Origin: Phaeocystidibacter sp965659415
Lineage (GTDB): Bacteria > Bacteroidota > Bacteroidia > Flavobacteriales > Schleiferiaceae
NCBI GenBank assembly: GCA_965659415.1
Contig: CBFHVA010000002.1
Span: forward strand, 62,001-126,000
Reading direction: 5' to 3'
Length of the DNA stretch: 64,000 nucleotides
A program made the translations under genes and the position numbers. The notes below the pieces were generated by a model that saw only the letters and a list, made by a program, of their open reading frames with translations, was not told the DNA's origin and did not search any database. This document shows positions 16,240-25,495 of this stretch, piece after piece; position 1 is the first letter of the stretch, and every line of letters begins with the position of its first letter.

Positions 16240-17895
16240 ATGACAACATTCGCAGAACTCGGCTTAAAGCCCGAGCTACTAGCGGCGTTGGAAGCTATAG
16301 GTTTCGAAACGCCCACGCCTATTCAAGAACAAGCTATTCCCAAACTCCTAGAAGCCGAACGCGATTTAATCGGTTTAGCTCAAACCGGGACGGGAAAAAC
16401 AGCCGCTTTTGGCCTTCCACTTCTTCATCACATCGAAGACGATTTCTTCAAGGTTCAGGCCTTGGTGCTTTGTCCGACGCGTGAATTGTGCTTGCAAATC
16501 ACTAGTGATCTTGAGAAATTCAGCGCTAAGCAAAAGCAGGTGAAAACCGTTGCGGTTTATGGCGGCGCTTCAATTGGCACTCAAATCAGCGCCCTCAACA
16601 AAGGAGCTCAAGTGGTGATTGGAACCCCAGGTCGAGTACTCGACTTGGTAAATCGCAGAAAGCTCGACTTATCTCATCTTGAAACACTCGTACTTGATGA
16701 GGCCGATGAAATGCTAAATATGGGATTCAAGGACGACCTAGATTCCATCCTATCGACGGCGAATGAGGAGCGCAGAACATGGTTGTTCTCTGCGACTATC
16801 TCAAAAGAGATTGCACGTATTGCACATCAGTATATGCACGACCCTGAGGAAATTGCCACAGCTGCAAAGAATTCATCGTCAAGCAACATCACCCATCAGC
16901 AGTGTACGGTTCACGCTAAGGATAAGTACGCTGCCGTTCGAAGAATCTTGGATGCACATCCAGACATCTTTGGAATCATCTTTTGTCGCACTAAAGTGGA
17001 AACACAGCAAATTGCCGACAAGCTCATCCGCGATGGCTACAATTCAGATGCCTTGCATGGTGATTTGAACCAAAACCAACGCGACGTAGTAATGCGCCGC
17101 TACCGCGATAAGAGCTTACAGGTTTTAGTAGCTACCGATGTGGCAGCTCGCGGGCTCGACGTGAAAGAAGTTACACACGTAATTCACTACCAGCTTCCCG
17201 ATGATCCAGAAGTATATGTACACCGTTCAGGTAGAACGGGTAGAGCAGGCAAAACGGGTCTTTCTATAGCCCTGGCGCATCACAGAGATGGAAGGAAGCT
17301 GCGAGACATCGAAAAACTCATCAACAAACAATTCGAGCGCATCGAATTGCCAACGGGTAAGGAGGTTGTAGCGGCTCGTGCGAAGTACTGGGTGACTGAA
17401 ATTCTTCAATCTGAAAGTAATGCGGAATCACTTTCACACCTGTGGCCTATTCTGGATGAAGGCTTAGCTGAGCTCAGCAAGGAAGAACTCCTCCATCGCG
17501 TAGCGGGCATGCAGCTTCAAAAGTATCTCGACGAGTACAAAGGTGCACAAGATCTGAATCAGCCTGAAATGCGACGTGAAAGAGATCGCGAGCGCTCCTC
17601 AAGTGGAGAATTCGCCGTGTTCCGTATTTCACTTGGCTCAAGAGACCGCATCAACAAGGGCAGCTTGATGAAGGAAATCAACCGCATGCGTGCTATCAAG
17701 GGAATCGAAATTGGTAAGATCAGAATCCACGAAGATCATACGATGATTGAACTCGATAAAGGAAGAAGCAAAGAAGTATTCTATGCCTTTAAGAAATGGA
17801 AATACTTCGGGCGCAAAGTGTTTGTGGATCAATTGGACGATCGTCCTTCTGCCGATCGCAGTTTCAAGAAGAAAAAAAACAAGCACCGCAGATAA
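16240..17895 (+). CDS. DEAD-box RNA helicase with DbpA-type RNA-binding domain (DeaD/CsdA-like)
   Basis: 551 residues. The helicase core has AQTGTGKT, PTREL, TPGR, DEAD, SAT, TDVAARGLDV and HRSGRTGRAG. After a linker, residues ~455-535 form a DbpA-like RNA-recognition domain (FAVFRISLGSRDRINKGSL to the final YFGRKVFVDQL), then a Lys-rich tail. Proteins of this layout unwind structured RNA during ribosome assembly and cold adaptation. A different helicase of the RhlE type lies 7 kb upstream. The structured leader and strong terminator mark a single-gene transcript. Confidence 0.92.
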   Translation: MTTFAELGLKPELLAALEAIGFETPTPIQEQAIPKLLEAERDLIGLAQTGTGKTAAFGLPLLHHIEDDFFKVQALVLCPTRELCLQITSDLEKFSAKQKQVKTVAVYGGASIGTQISALNKGAQVVIGTPGRVLDLVNRRKLDLSHLETLVLDEADEMLNMGFKDDLDSILSTANEERRTWLFSATISKEIARIAHQYMHDPEEIATAAKNSSSSNITHQQCTVHAKDKYAAVRRILDAHPDIFGIIFCRTKVETQQIADKLIRDGYNSDALHGDLNQNQRDVVMRRYRDKSLQVLVATDVAARGLDVKEVTHVIHYQLPDDPEVYVHRSGRTGRAGKTGLSIALAHHRDGRKLRDIEKLINKQFERIELPTGKEVVAARAKYWVTEILQSESNAESLSHLWPILDEGLAELSKEELLHRVAGMQLQKYLDEYKGAQDLNQPEMRRERDRERSSSGEFAVFRISLGSRDRINKGSLMKEINRMRAIKGIEIGKIRIHEDHTMIELDKGRSKEVFYAFKKWKYFGRKVFVDQLDDRPSADRSFKKKKNKHRR

Positions 17896-17908
17896 TTCAT
17901 AATTGAAT

Positions 17909-17938
17909 AAAGGTCCCGAAATTTATCGGGACCTTTTT
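17909..17938 (+). terminator. rho-independent terminator after the helicase gene
   Basis: AAAGGTCCCGA pairs with TCGGGACCTTT around a short A/T loop and runs into TTTT. It lies 14 bases after the helicase stop. It also excludes the TTG at 17903 as the start of the next gene, because the hairpin would lie inside that reading frame. Confidence 0.9.
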
Positions 17939-17956
17939 AATTTTCAACCTGCCACC

Positions 17957-18475
17957 ATGCAACCCTTATTAGCTACTTCCCATCTTTATTTGCGACTCCT
18001 ACACATGGGAGATGCGGGTGCCTTCGCAGAATTGGAAGGCGATAGCGAGGTTGTAAAATACACCGGTTACCCAACTGCAAATCCTGCCCAGGCTAAACAA
18101 GATTTGGAATTTTGTATTGCCAACTACGAAATGAAGAATCCAGAAAAGCTCATTTATGCTGTGTGTAAACGCGACACTCATGAGTTCATTGGAACTTTTG
18201 CCCTGCTTCCTATGGAGCATCAAACCATAGAGATAGGGTATCGCTTTATTCGCCGATTTTGGGGAAATGGTTTTGCGTCCGAAATGCTTTCACCTTTCAT
18301 GCAGTGGGCTTTGAATCAAGAAGGTGTGAAAACCCTTTATGCAGAAGCCGACGTTAGAAACAAAGCGTCAATAGCTATGCTTGAAAGAACGATGATGTTT
18401 CAACAGGAAGTTTTTAATGAAAAGTTGAACTGTACGGATAGACAATATGTTTTTCCCGCATCACAAAACCCTTAA
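17957..18475 (+). CDS. GNAT N-acetyltransferase, RimJ/RimL-like
   Basis: 172 residues from ATG 17957; a TTG start at 17903 was rejected because it lies before the terminator hairpin. GNAT features are the N-terminal SHLYLRLLHMGDAGAF strand, the acetyl-CoA-binding region IGYRFIRRFWGNGFASEML, and VRNKASIAMLERTMMFQQEV near the end, as in RimJ/RimL proteins that acetylate ribosomal protein N-termini or other amines. The substrate cannot be told from sequence. The RidA-family gene follows 58 bases later. Confidence 0.85.
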   Translation: MQPLLATSHLYLRLLHMGDAGAFAELEGDSEVVKYTGYPTANPAQAKQDLEFCIANYEMKNPEKLIYAVCKRDTHEFIGTFALLPMEHQTIEIGYRFIRRFWGNGFASEMLSPFMQWALNQEGVKTLYAEADVRNKASIAMLERTMMFQQEVFNEKLNCTDRQYVFPASQNP

Positions 18476-18533
18476 TACCTCACATTGGTTTGTACCTTTG
18501 AAAGCCGTGTCAGAAACTAAAATCGAGAACGCC

Positions 18534-18962
18534 ATGAGTAAAATAAACACCAACGATGCTCCAAAGCCAGTAGGATTATATCCCCATGCGCGAAAAGTCG
18601 GAAACTTACTGTTCTTATCTGGCGTAGGTCCTCGTACGGCTGGGAGCGATGTAAATGATAGTGGCGTTCCAGGGCTTAAGCTCGATCACAACGGAAACTT
18701 CCTCGAATTTGACTTTGAAGCTCAAGTTCACAGTGTATTTGACAACGTTCGGAAGATCTTAGAAGCTTCGGGCTCAAGCTGGGATCAATTAGTAGATGTT
18801 CAGGTGTTCTTAGTGAACATGAAGCGTGATTTCCACACCTTCAATAAGATTTACGCTGAGTACTTCAAGGACAATCAACCGTGCCGTACAACAGTTGAAA
18901 TTAATAGCCTGCCTACACCGATAGCCATTGAGCTAAAGTGTGTAGCTACCATTGAAGAGTAA
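18534..18962 (+). CDS. RidA/YjgF-family protein (enamine/imine deaminase-like)
   Basis: 142 residues from ATG 18534. The family fold is shown by GLYPHARKVGNLLFLSGVGP, the helix FDNVRKILEASGSSWDQLV, and the C-terminal PCRTTVEINSLPTPIAIELKC, whose Arg and Glu match the substrate-binding Arg and Glu of RidA. Extra residues around 35-55 (PRTAGSDVNDSGVPG) fit the 2-aminomuconate-deaminase-like subgroup rather than classic RidA. It probably hydrolyses reactive enamines or a related intermediate. TACCTTTG at 18493-18500 is a good -7 element, so the gene can be transcribed by itself. Confidence 0.87.
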   Translation: MSKINTNDAPKPVGLYPHARKVGNLLFLSGVGPRTAGSDVNDSGVPGLKLDHNGNFLEFDFEAQVHSVFDNVRKILEASGSSWDQLVDVQVFLVNMKRDFHTFNKIYAEYFKDNQPCRTTVEINSLPTPIAIELKCVATIEE

Positions 18963-18964
18963 AC

Positions 18965-20038
18965 TCAATCGATTCCGTATCGATCTTGGATGGCAATCCA
19001 GTCAACACTATTGAGACTATTCACGAGCAGCTGATTAATCTGCTGAAAATCTTTGTTCCCTCGGTGCACTGGAAAGCTGTAATAGTCGGTTCGGATACCC
19101 CTCTCCATTACTTCCATTTCATCGGCCAAAGGAGAATTCTTCAGTGCACTTCGGATCATGACCCGATCGTAGATCAAGTAATCGATGTCCTCGGCTACAA
19201 TCATCTCAAAACCTTCCTCTAAACTTCGTACACCAACCACGGGAATGTGAAAATTGGAGAGGTAATCTTCTGTATTGGTTCCTATTAAAGTCGCTACGCG
19301 ATACGACCTCAAATCACGTACAGAACTCACTTTGTCTTCCAGCTGGGTTGTGGTCAATGAGGATGCAATTCCAGCCGTTAACCCTGAAATACCAACAACA
19401 GCTACTACCATCCAAACGAAGGCCACGGTTCTTCCTATTGGGGTTTTTGGGGTTTTATCGCCGTAACCTATGGTGGTCATAGTAACGGCACTCCACCAAA
19501 ATCCATCTCCAATGCCCTTGAGGCCCTTCCTAAAATCTTTGTTCTTACGGTGTTCAATTAACCAAACTACAAATCCGAAGAGGAGAATGATAATGCCCAA
19601 ACCGAAGATGGCACTCAAAAAGTTCCAAGAGAAAAGAGCACTTAAAAATGACCAATAGCGATTGCTTTTGGCCTGGACTACAGCGGTGTCTGTAATGAAA
19701 AAGGGCTGTGTGAAGTCTACCTGTTCAATGCGACTTGACGACACCGTGATAGGGTTCACACTCAAATCCACTTCTCCCGATTCCACGGCAGAAAGCAACG
19801 TAGATACCTCATTGTAAACTTCGTACTGACTATAATACCCCATTTCCCGATCGATGCGCTCCCAAAAGTCAATGATAGGACCATGCACCCCTGTCTCATC
19901 AGCGTAAATAAATGGAGGTAAATGCTTAATACCTACTCGGATCACTTGCTCAATGACCATCGTACTACTGTCGGCGGGAGCTTGTCCGAACCCTACCGTT
20001 TGCAGACTAATTAAAAACAGGATGAACGCCTTGCGCAT
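18965..20038 (-). CDS. ionotropic-glutamate-receptor-like potassium channel (substrate-binding domain plus pore)
   Basis: 357 residues from ATG 20038, which gives a signal peptide ending GFGQ. The order is: first half of a bacterial SBP_bac_3 ligand domain (about 30-125, with the ligand-carboxylate Arg at R103 in SSSRIEQVDFTQPF), membrane helix 1 (138-160), pore loop with TTIGYGD (188-194), membrane helix 2 (203-226), then the second half of the ligand domain, with an acidic pocket residue likely in IYDR. This is the GluR0 arrangement: extracytoplasmic amino-acid binding opens a K+-selective pore. It is convergent with the RidA gene, with only 2 bases between the stops. Confidence 0.9.
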   Translation of the reverse strand: MRKAFILFLISLQTVGFGQAPADSSTMVIEQVIRVGIKHLPPFIYADETGVHGPIIDFWERIDREMGYYSQYEVYNEVSTLLSAVESGEVDLSVNPITVSSSRIEQVDFTQPFFITDTAVVQAKSNRYWSFLSALFSWNFLSAIFGLGIIILLFGFVVWLIEHRKNKDFRKGLKGIGDGFWWSAVTMTTIGYGDKTPKTPIGRTVAFVWMVVAVVGISGLTAGIASSLTTTQLEDKVSSVRDLRSYRVATLIGTNTEDYLSNFHIPVVGVRSLEEGFEMIVAEDIDYLIYDRVMIRSALKNSPLADEMEVMERGIRTDYYSFPVHRGNKDFQQINQLLVNSLNSVDWIAIQDRYGID

Positions 20039-20126
20039 GATGTTGCTATTCAATTTCTCGTCCAAGTTACTGAATAGCCAGCGGTAAATTCCATACCTTC
20101 TCAATCCAATCTACTTTCGCTCCATC

Positions 20127-20495
20127 ATGCAGATATTCTTTCGTGCAACCATTTCCCTTAGCTTCCTTCTATTCAGCACTGGAGGCTATGGACAACACCT
20201 CACAAAAGCCGACATCATTGGAACAAATTGGCACTATGAATCGCAAGGACTAGATAATAAGCTCGATTACCAAATCACCTTTCTAATGGATGGAACTTTT
20301 GAGACGGATCATACCAGTACGGGGCCCGATGACTGGTGGGAATTGAACAATGGCATCTTAGAAATCCATTGGAACGACAACTATTCCATTAGTACAGGTA
20401 GAATGAAGAGCCCAAGCTCCATTGTTGGAACCGCGTCCAATGAAGTAGGGTCTAAATGGAAATCCAAGCTGACCAAAGTCGATACGGAGAAATGA
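20127..20495 (+). CDS. small secreted lipocalin-like protein
   Basis: 122 residues. The signal peptide is residues 1-22 (ends GGYGQ), then ADIIGTNWHYES, YQITFLMDGTFETDH, WWELNNGILEIHWN and SSIVGTASNEVGSKW. The alternating strand pattern is that of lipocalin-like or DUF-type single-barrel proteins that report a quantity as 'result of subtraction from a model', but no family is certain. It is divergent from the channel gene, with 88 bases between the two start codons. Confidence 0.65.
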   Translation: MQIFFRATISLSFLLFSTGGYGQHLTKADIIGTNWHYESQGLDNKLDYQITFLMDGTFETDHTSTGPDDWWELNNGILEIHWNDNYSISTGRMKSPSSIVGTASNEVGSKWKSKLTKVDTEK

Positions 20496-20681
20496 TATAG
20501 GCCGTTCAATCGCTACTCAAAAAGCAACGGAAAGCGCTATTGAGGATGCTTCCTTTCGAATTAGTCACAAATCACGATTGATAAAATGAAATAGCCTGAA
20601 TCTATCATTTCCAATTATTCGTGTATCTTCCCACGAACTAGAACAAATCGTTGAACTAATAAAAACCTAAAAACCTTAATC

Positions 20682-21158
20682 ATGAAAAGAATTTTATTCC
20701 TTTTCTCATTCGTGCTAATCGGCTCATTCGCCGCAGAAGCGCAATCCAGTGCAATTGGCCTTCGTTTTGGCGGACTTCGCGGCGTAGGAGCTGAGATTTC
20801 ATATCAGCAAGCTATGGGCAGCAGTAACCGTCTGGAGGTAGATCTTGGATGGAACTTTAGCGATGGTTACGACGCCATTGGTGTAGTTGCCATTTACCAG
20901 TGGGTATGGCCAATCAACGCATTCCCTCAAGGATTCAATTGGTATGCTGGTGTGGGTGCCGATGCTGGATACTGGAACTATGAAAATGATGCTATCGATT
21001 CTGATTTCGCTGTTGGTATCGACGGTCAGATTGGTATCGAATATAACTTCGATTTCCCACTTCAAATTAGTTTGGACTGGAGACCGCGTTTCCTTCTGAT
21101 TCCTGACACGGATTTCGGTGACGGTGATTTGGCGCTTGGTCTGCGTTACAAATTCTAA
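20682..21158 (+). CDS. small outer-membrane beta-barrel protein
   Basis: 158 residues. The signal peptide is 1-20 (ends AEAQ). Alternating polar and aromatic strands follow (RLEVDLGWNF, GFNWYAGVGADAGYW, LQISLDWRPRFLLIP), and the C-terminus LALGLRYKF ends in Phe, the usual outer-membrane insertion signal. About eight strands are predicted, as in OmpW/OmpX-sized barrels. The role is unknown. The 186-bp upstream region holds the promoter but no clear consensus, and a terminator follows. Confidence 0.8.
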   Translation: MKRILFLFSFVLIGSFAAEAQSSAIGLRFGGLRGVGAEISYQQAMGSSNRLEVDLGWNFSDGYDAIGVVAIYQWVWPINAFPQGFNWYAGVGADAGYWNYENDAIDSDFAVGIDGQIGIEYNFDFPLQISLDWRPRFLLIPDTDFGDGDLALGLRYKF

Positions 21159-21178
21159 GTTTGATCGAACAATATGAA

Positions 21179-21214
21179 GAGCCGTTTGTCCAATAGGATG
21201 AACGGCTTTTTTAA
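21179..21214 (+). terminator. rho-independent terminator after the small barrel gene
   Basis: AGCCGTT (21180-21186) pairs with AACGGCT (21201-21207), followed by TTTTTTAATT. It closes the barrel-protein transcript 18 bases before the SDR gene start. Confidence 0.85.
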
Positions 21215-21231
21215 TTCTATACATCAGCACA

Positions 21232-21939
21232 ATGCAATCACTGCAAAACAAAGTCGCCCTTATCACGGGAGGCTCAAAGGGAATCGGTCTAGGTATTGGA
21301 CATGCGCTTCATGCCGAAGGTGTGCAAGTTGCCGTGACTTCAAGGTCGTTGGATTCAGCTCAAAGCGCGGCATCTCTCATTTCGCCAGATGCACTGGGTA
21401 TTTCTGCAGATGTGCGCTCAAGAGCGGACATGAATGCGGCTATTCAAGAAACCCTAGACCAATTTGGTCGGCTCGATTATGTAATTGCCAACGCAGGGCT
21501 TGGTCACTTTGGAAGCATTGAATCCCTTACAGATGAGCAGTGGAATGAAACCATTGACACCAATTTAACGGGGGTGTTCCACACTATTCGAGCCGCTCTA
21601 CCCTCACTAAAAGAAACCAAGGGTTACATCATTACCATATCCAGCTTAGCCGGAACGAACTTCTTCGCGAATGGATCGGCTTATAATGCTTCCAAATTTG
21701 GACTCACTGGTTTCACGCAATCCGTCATGCTCGACCTCCGTCACGAGGGAATCAATGTGAGCACCATTATGCCGGGCTCCGTGACTTCGCACTTCAATGG
21801 GCACGAACCTAACGAAGCTGATGCTTGGAAAATCCAACCTGAAGATATCGGCGAAATCGTAGTGGACCTCTTTAAACTCAATCCTCGCGCACTTCCGAGT
21901 AAAGTGGAAGTTCGTCCGTCGCGACCCCCTCAGAAGTAA
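21232..21939 (+). CDS. short-chain dehydrogenase/reductase (classical SDR, FabG-like)
   Basis: 235 residues. Cofactor-binding TGGSKGIG is at residues 12-19, NAGLGHFG marks the central strand, and the catalytic Ser is in ISSLAG, with Y151 and K155 in the YNASK motif. It is an NAD(P)-dependent reductase of a carbonyl group; 3-oxoacyl-ACP reductase-like members of this size share these motifs, but the substrate is not given by sequence. It starts right after a terminator and lies 96 bases before ileS. Confidence 0.9.
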   Translation: MQSLQNKVALITGGSKGIGLGIGHALHAEGVQVAVTSRSLDSAQSAASLISPDALGISADVRSRADMNAAIQETLDQFGRLDYVIANAGLGHFGSIESLTDEQWNETIDTNLTGVFHTIRAALPSLKETKGYIITISSLAGTNFFANGSAYNASKFGLTGFTQSVMLDLRHEGINVSTIMPGSVTSHFNGHEPNEADAWKIQPEDIGEIVVDLFKLNPRALPSKVEVRPSRPPQK

Positions 21940-22035
21940 GCGCTTCGAATAGCAAAAACCTCCGCTTCCCAAAAGGTGCAAAAAACAGGGCGTTTTCGTA
22001 TTTTCGCGCTTCTATAAAATCGACAGAAGTCCCTG

Positions 22036-25000
22036 ATGATGAGCGGAAAAACGCACAAACCATATACTGAATATTCGCATCTCGACTTAACCGAGGTTCA
22101 TTCAGCCATTAAAACCAAATGGAAGAACGAGAACACTTTTGAAAAGAGTGTCTCCACTCGCGAAGGTGCAAAGAGCTTCGTTTTTTATGAAGGTCCGCCT
22201 TCAGCAAACGGATTGCCGGGAATTCACCACGTGATGGGGCGAACCATCAAGGATCTCTTTTGTCGATTTAAAACTCAGCAAGGATATCGCGTTGTGCGCA
22301 AAGCGGGTTGGGATACACACGGCCTACCGGTGGAACTTGGCGTTGAAAAGGAGCTAGGTATTACTAAGGAGGATATCGGCTCTAAAATCACCGTTGAAGA
22401 ATACAATCAAGCGTGCCGAACGGCGGTAATGCGCTACACGGACGTGTGGAACAACCTCACCTCAGAAATGGGGTATTGGGTAGATATGGACGATCCATAC
22501 GTGACCTACAAAACCAAGTACATCGAGTCAGTTTGGTGGCTGCTCAGCCAGATTTACAATAAAGATTTGCTGTACAAAGGCTACACTATACAGCCTTATT
22601 CGCCCAAGGCGGGTACAGGTTTGAGTTCTCATGAGCTCAACATGCCTGGCACGTACAAGGATGTAACCGACACCACGATTACGGCACAATTCAAAGTGGT
22701 TGAGAGTGATCAAAGCAATTCGCTTTTTGGTCAAGGAAATACTTTTCTACTGGCCTGGACGACCACTCCATGGACACTTCCTTCTAACACAGCGCTTACG
22801 GTAGGTCCAAAAATCGAGTATTCACTTGTCGAAACCTACAACCCCTACACGGAAAATCGAATACAGATCGTTCTCGCTTCAAGTTTGATAAACGCCTACT
22901 TGAAAGAAGAGCAAAAAGCCGATTCCGTTGACGATTGGGATGGAAACAAGAAGAATATTCCGTGGACGATTAAAAAGACGTTTACGGGATCTGAATTGGT
23001 AGGCCTTCAATATGAGCAACTCCTCCCTTGGGCTCAGCCTTATGAGAGTGCAGACAAGGCCTTTCGAGTAATCCCAGGTGACTTCGTAACCACTGAAGAC
23101 GGAACAGGCATTGTACATACCGCGCCTACCTTTGGTGCAGATGATGCGAAAGTGGCCAGTGCCGCTGGAGTTCCACCTATGCTCATTCTTGATCAAAATG
23201 AAAATCCAGTTCCGCTGGTTGATCTCCAAGGAAGATTTGTGGAAGGACTTGGTGATTACAGCGGAAAATATGTGAAAAAAGAATACTATACCGACGAAGA
23301 AATCCCTGAACTCGGCGTAGATGAGGAAATCGCGATTCACCTGAAAAAGAGCAACCGCGCATTCAAAGTCCAGAAATACGTTCACAGCTATCCACATTGT
23401 TGGCGAACCGACAAGCCGGTGCTATATTATCCACTGGACAGCTGGTTTGTCCGCACTACTGCTGTGAAAGATCGTCTCATCGACTTAAATAAAACCATAC
23501 AGTGGAAGCCAGAAAGCACGGGCACAGGTCGCTTTGGGAACTGGCTTGAAAACTTGAACGATTGGAACCTAAGCCGAAGTCGATTCTGGGGAATCCCGCT
23601 TCCAATCTGGAGAACCGAAGATGGCGATGAAATAAAAGTGATGGGCTCCGTGGAGGAGCTTGTGAAGGAAATTGACCTAGCCGTTGAAGCAGGCGTGATG
23701 GAAAGCAATCCATATGCAGGCTTTGAAGCTGGCGATATGAGTGAAGATAATTACGAGCAGGTAGATTTGCACCGCCCGTATGTAGATCGAATCAAGTTGG
23801 TGAGCGACAGTGGCAAGCCGATGAAACGGGAATCCGATTTGATTGACGTTTGGTTCGACTCAGGCTCAATGCCATATGCCCAAATGCACTACCCTTTTGA
23901 AAATAAGGAACGGGTAGACTCCGGTGAGGTTTTCCCTGCAGATTTCATTGCAGAAGGCGTTGACCAAACTCGAGGTTGGTTCTTTACATTGCATGCAATC
24001 AGCACCATGGTGTTTGATCAAGTGGCCTATAAAACGGTGGTGAGCAACGGCTTGGTACTCGATAAGAGTGGTCAGAAAATGTCCAAGCGCTTGGGCAATG
24101 CAGTGGACCCATTCCAAACCATGGAAAAATTTGGTCCGGATGCTACACGTTGGTATATGATTACCAATGCACAACCGTGGGACAATCTAAAATTCGACCT
24201 TCAAGGCGTAGAGGAAGTTCGGCGCAAGTTCTTCGGAACCCTATATAATACCTACGCATTCTTCGCTCTTTACGCCAATGTAGATGGATTCACCTACGAT
24301 GAAGATGATGTTCCATTAGAGCAGCGTCCAGAAATAGATCGATGGATTTTATCCGAACTGAATACCTTGATCTTGGAGGTTACCGATGGATTAGAGAAAT
24401 ACGAGCCAACACGTGCTTTCCGAGAAATTGGGGATTTTGTCAATGACAAATTGAGCAACTGGTACGTGCGTTTATGTCGCCGCCGTTTTTGGAAAGGCGA
24501 AATGGGAGCAGATAAATTATCAGCCTATCAAACCCTGTATACTTGCTTGGAAACCGTAGCTATGCTAGGTGCACCTTTGGCCCCATTCTACATGGAACGC
24601 TTGTTTGGTGATTTGAACTCCGCTAGCGGTCGTCATGATGCCGAAAGCGTACACCTCGCGAATTGGCCATCGGCTCAACAGGATAACATAGATCCAGATT
24701 TGGAAGAGCGCATGCACCTCGCTCAGCAATTGAGCTCGATGGTATTGGGCTTGCGCAAAAAGGAACGACTTCGCGTGCGTCAGCCATTGCAAAAAATTGT
24801 GGTGCCGGTCCTAAACGAAACCTTCGCTCAGCGGCTAGCTGCTGTTTCTGACTTGGTCGCTTCAGAAGTGAACGTAAAAGAAGTTGAAGCCGTGAACGAT
24901 TCTGAAGGAATATTCGTTAAGAAAGCCAAGCCAAATTTCAAGACCTTGGGACCTAAGTACGGGCCTTTGATGAAGGGAATTGCGGGTCAGGTAAACCAAA

Positions 25001-25434
25001 TGGGCGCCGAAACCCTCCGATTATTCGAAGCCAACGGAAAATTGGAATTAGACGTAAGTGGTTCAACGGTAGTTCTCACAATGGAAGATGTGGAGATTTC
25101 GACAGCCGATATTCCAGGCATGCTAGTAGCTTCAGAAAATGGGGTTACGGTGGCCTTGGACATCACGTTGAACGATGAGCTAACGGCAGAAGGCCTGGCT
25201 CGTGAAGTTGTGAATCGCATCCAAAATGTGAGGAAAGATTCAGGACTCGACGTAACGGATCGAATCGAGCTTCAGCTTTCGGGAAGCGAAACCTTGCGAT
25301 TGGCTATTGAGGCGAACGAGGCTTACGTTTGCTCAGAAGTTTTGGCAACCAAATGGAATTGGGGTCGCGCGGACAACGCCGTTGAAATTGAGATTGACGA
25401 GCACACCTTAGCGGTATCGCTAACAAAAGCATAA
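22036..25434 (+). CDS. ileS: isoleucyl-tRNA synthetase
   Basis: 1132 residues; charges tRNA-Ile. The class I catalytic core has PPSANGLPGIHHVMGR (HIGH-equivalent HHVMG, about residue 60) and KMSKR (about 682). The CP1 editing domain lies between them (TTTPWTLPSN, GTGIVHTAPTFGADD), then the anticodon-binding helix bundle and a C-terminal extension. Length and the PSANG(L)PG form fit the eukaryote-like type 2 IleS typical of Bacteroidota, which is usually less sensitive to mupirocin. Two adjacent ATGs (22036, 22039) are possible starts. Confidence 0.96.
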   Translation: MMSGKTHKPYTEYSHLDLTEVHSAIKTKWKNENTFEKSVSTREGAKSFVFYEGPPSANGLPGIHHVMGRTIKDLFCRFKTQQGYRVVRKAGWDTHGLPVELGVEKELGITKEDIGSKITVEEYNQACRTAVMRYTDVWNNLTSEMGYWVDMDDPYVTYKTKYIESVWWLLSQIYNKDLLYKGYTIQPYSPKAGTGLSSHELNMPGTYKDVTDTTITAQFKVVESDQSNSLFGQGNTFLLAWTTTPWTLPSNTALTVGPKIEYSLVETYNPYTENRIQIVLASSLINAYLKEEQKADSVDDWDGNKKNIPWTIKKTFTGSELVGLQYEQLLPWAQPYESADKAFRVIPGDFVTTEDGTGIVHTAPTFGADDAKVASAAGVPPMLILDQNENPVPLVDLQGRFVEGLGDYSGKYVKKEYYTDEEIPELGVDEEIAIHLKKSNRAFKVQKYVHSYPHCWRTDKPVLYYPLDSWFVRTTAVKDRLIDLNKTIQWKPESTGTGRFGNWLENLNDWNLSRSRFWGIPLPIWRTEDGDEIKVMGSVEELVKEIDLAVEAGVMESNPYAGFEAGDMSEDNYEQVDLHRPYVDRIKLVSDSGKPMKRESDLIDVWFDSGSMPYAQMHYPFENKERVDSGEVFPADFIAEGVDQTRGWFFTLHAISTMVFDQVAYKTVVSNGLVLDKSGQKMSKRLGNAVDPFQTMEKFGPDATRWYMITNAQPWDNLKFDLQGVEEVRRKFFGTLYNTYAFFALYANVDGFTYDEDDVPLEQRPEIDRWILSELNTLILEVTDGLEKYEPTRAFREIGDFVNDKLSNWYVRLCRRRFWKGEMGADKLSAYQTLYTCLETVAMLGAPLAPFYMERLFGDLNSASGRHDAESVHLANWPSAQQDNIDPDLEERMHLAQQLSSMVLGLRKKERLRVRQPLQKIVVPVLNETFAQRLAAVSDLVASEVNVKEVEAVNDSEGIFVKKAKPNFKTLGPKYGPLMKGIAGQVNQMGAETLRLFEANGKLELDVSGSTVVLTMEDVEISTADIPGMLVASENGVTVALDITLNDELTAEGLAREVVNRIQNVRKDSGLDVTDRIELQLSGSETLRLAIEANEAYVCSEVLATKWNWGRADNAVEIEIDEHTLAVSLTKA

Positions 25435-25495
25435 TGATAGAGGTGACGAATTGGTCAAAAAGTTATATTCGCATCTCTCGTTAAAGACTAAAAGC

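Noticed and set aside
17903..17956. TTG start for the GNAT gene at 17957
   Set aside because: It lies upstream of most of the helicase terminator, so the hairpin would be in the coding region.
22879..23397. 172-codon minus-strand frame within ileS
   Set aside because: Shadow of the IleS editing domain; no signal of its own.
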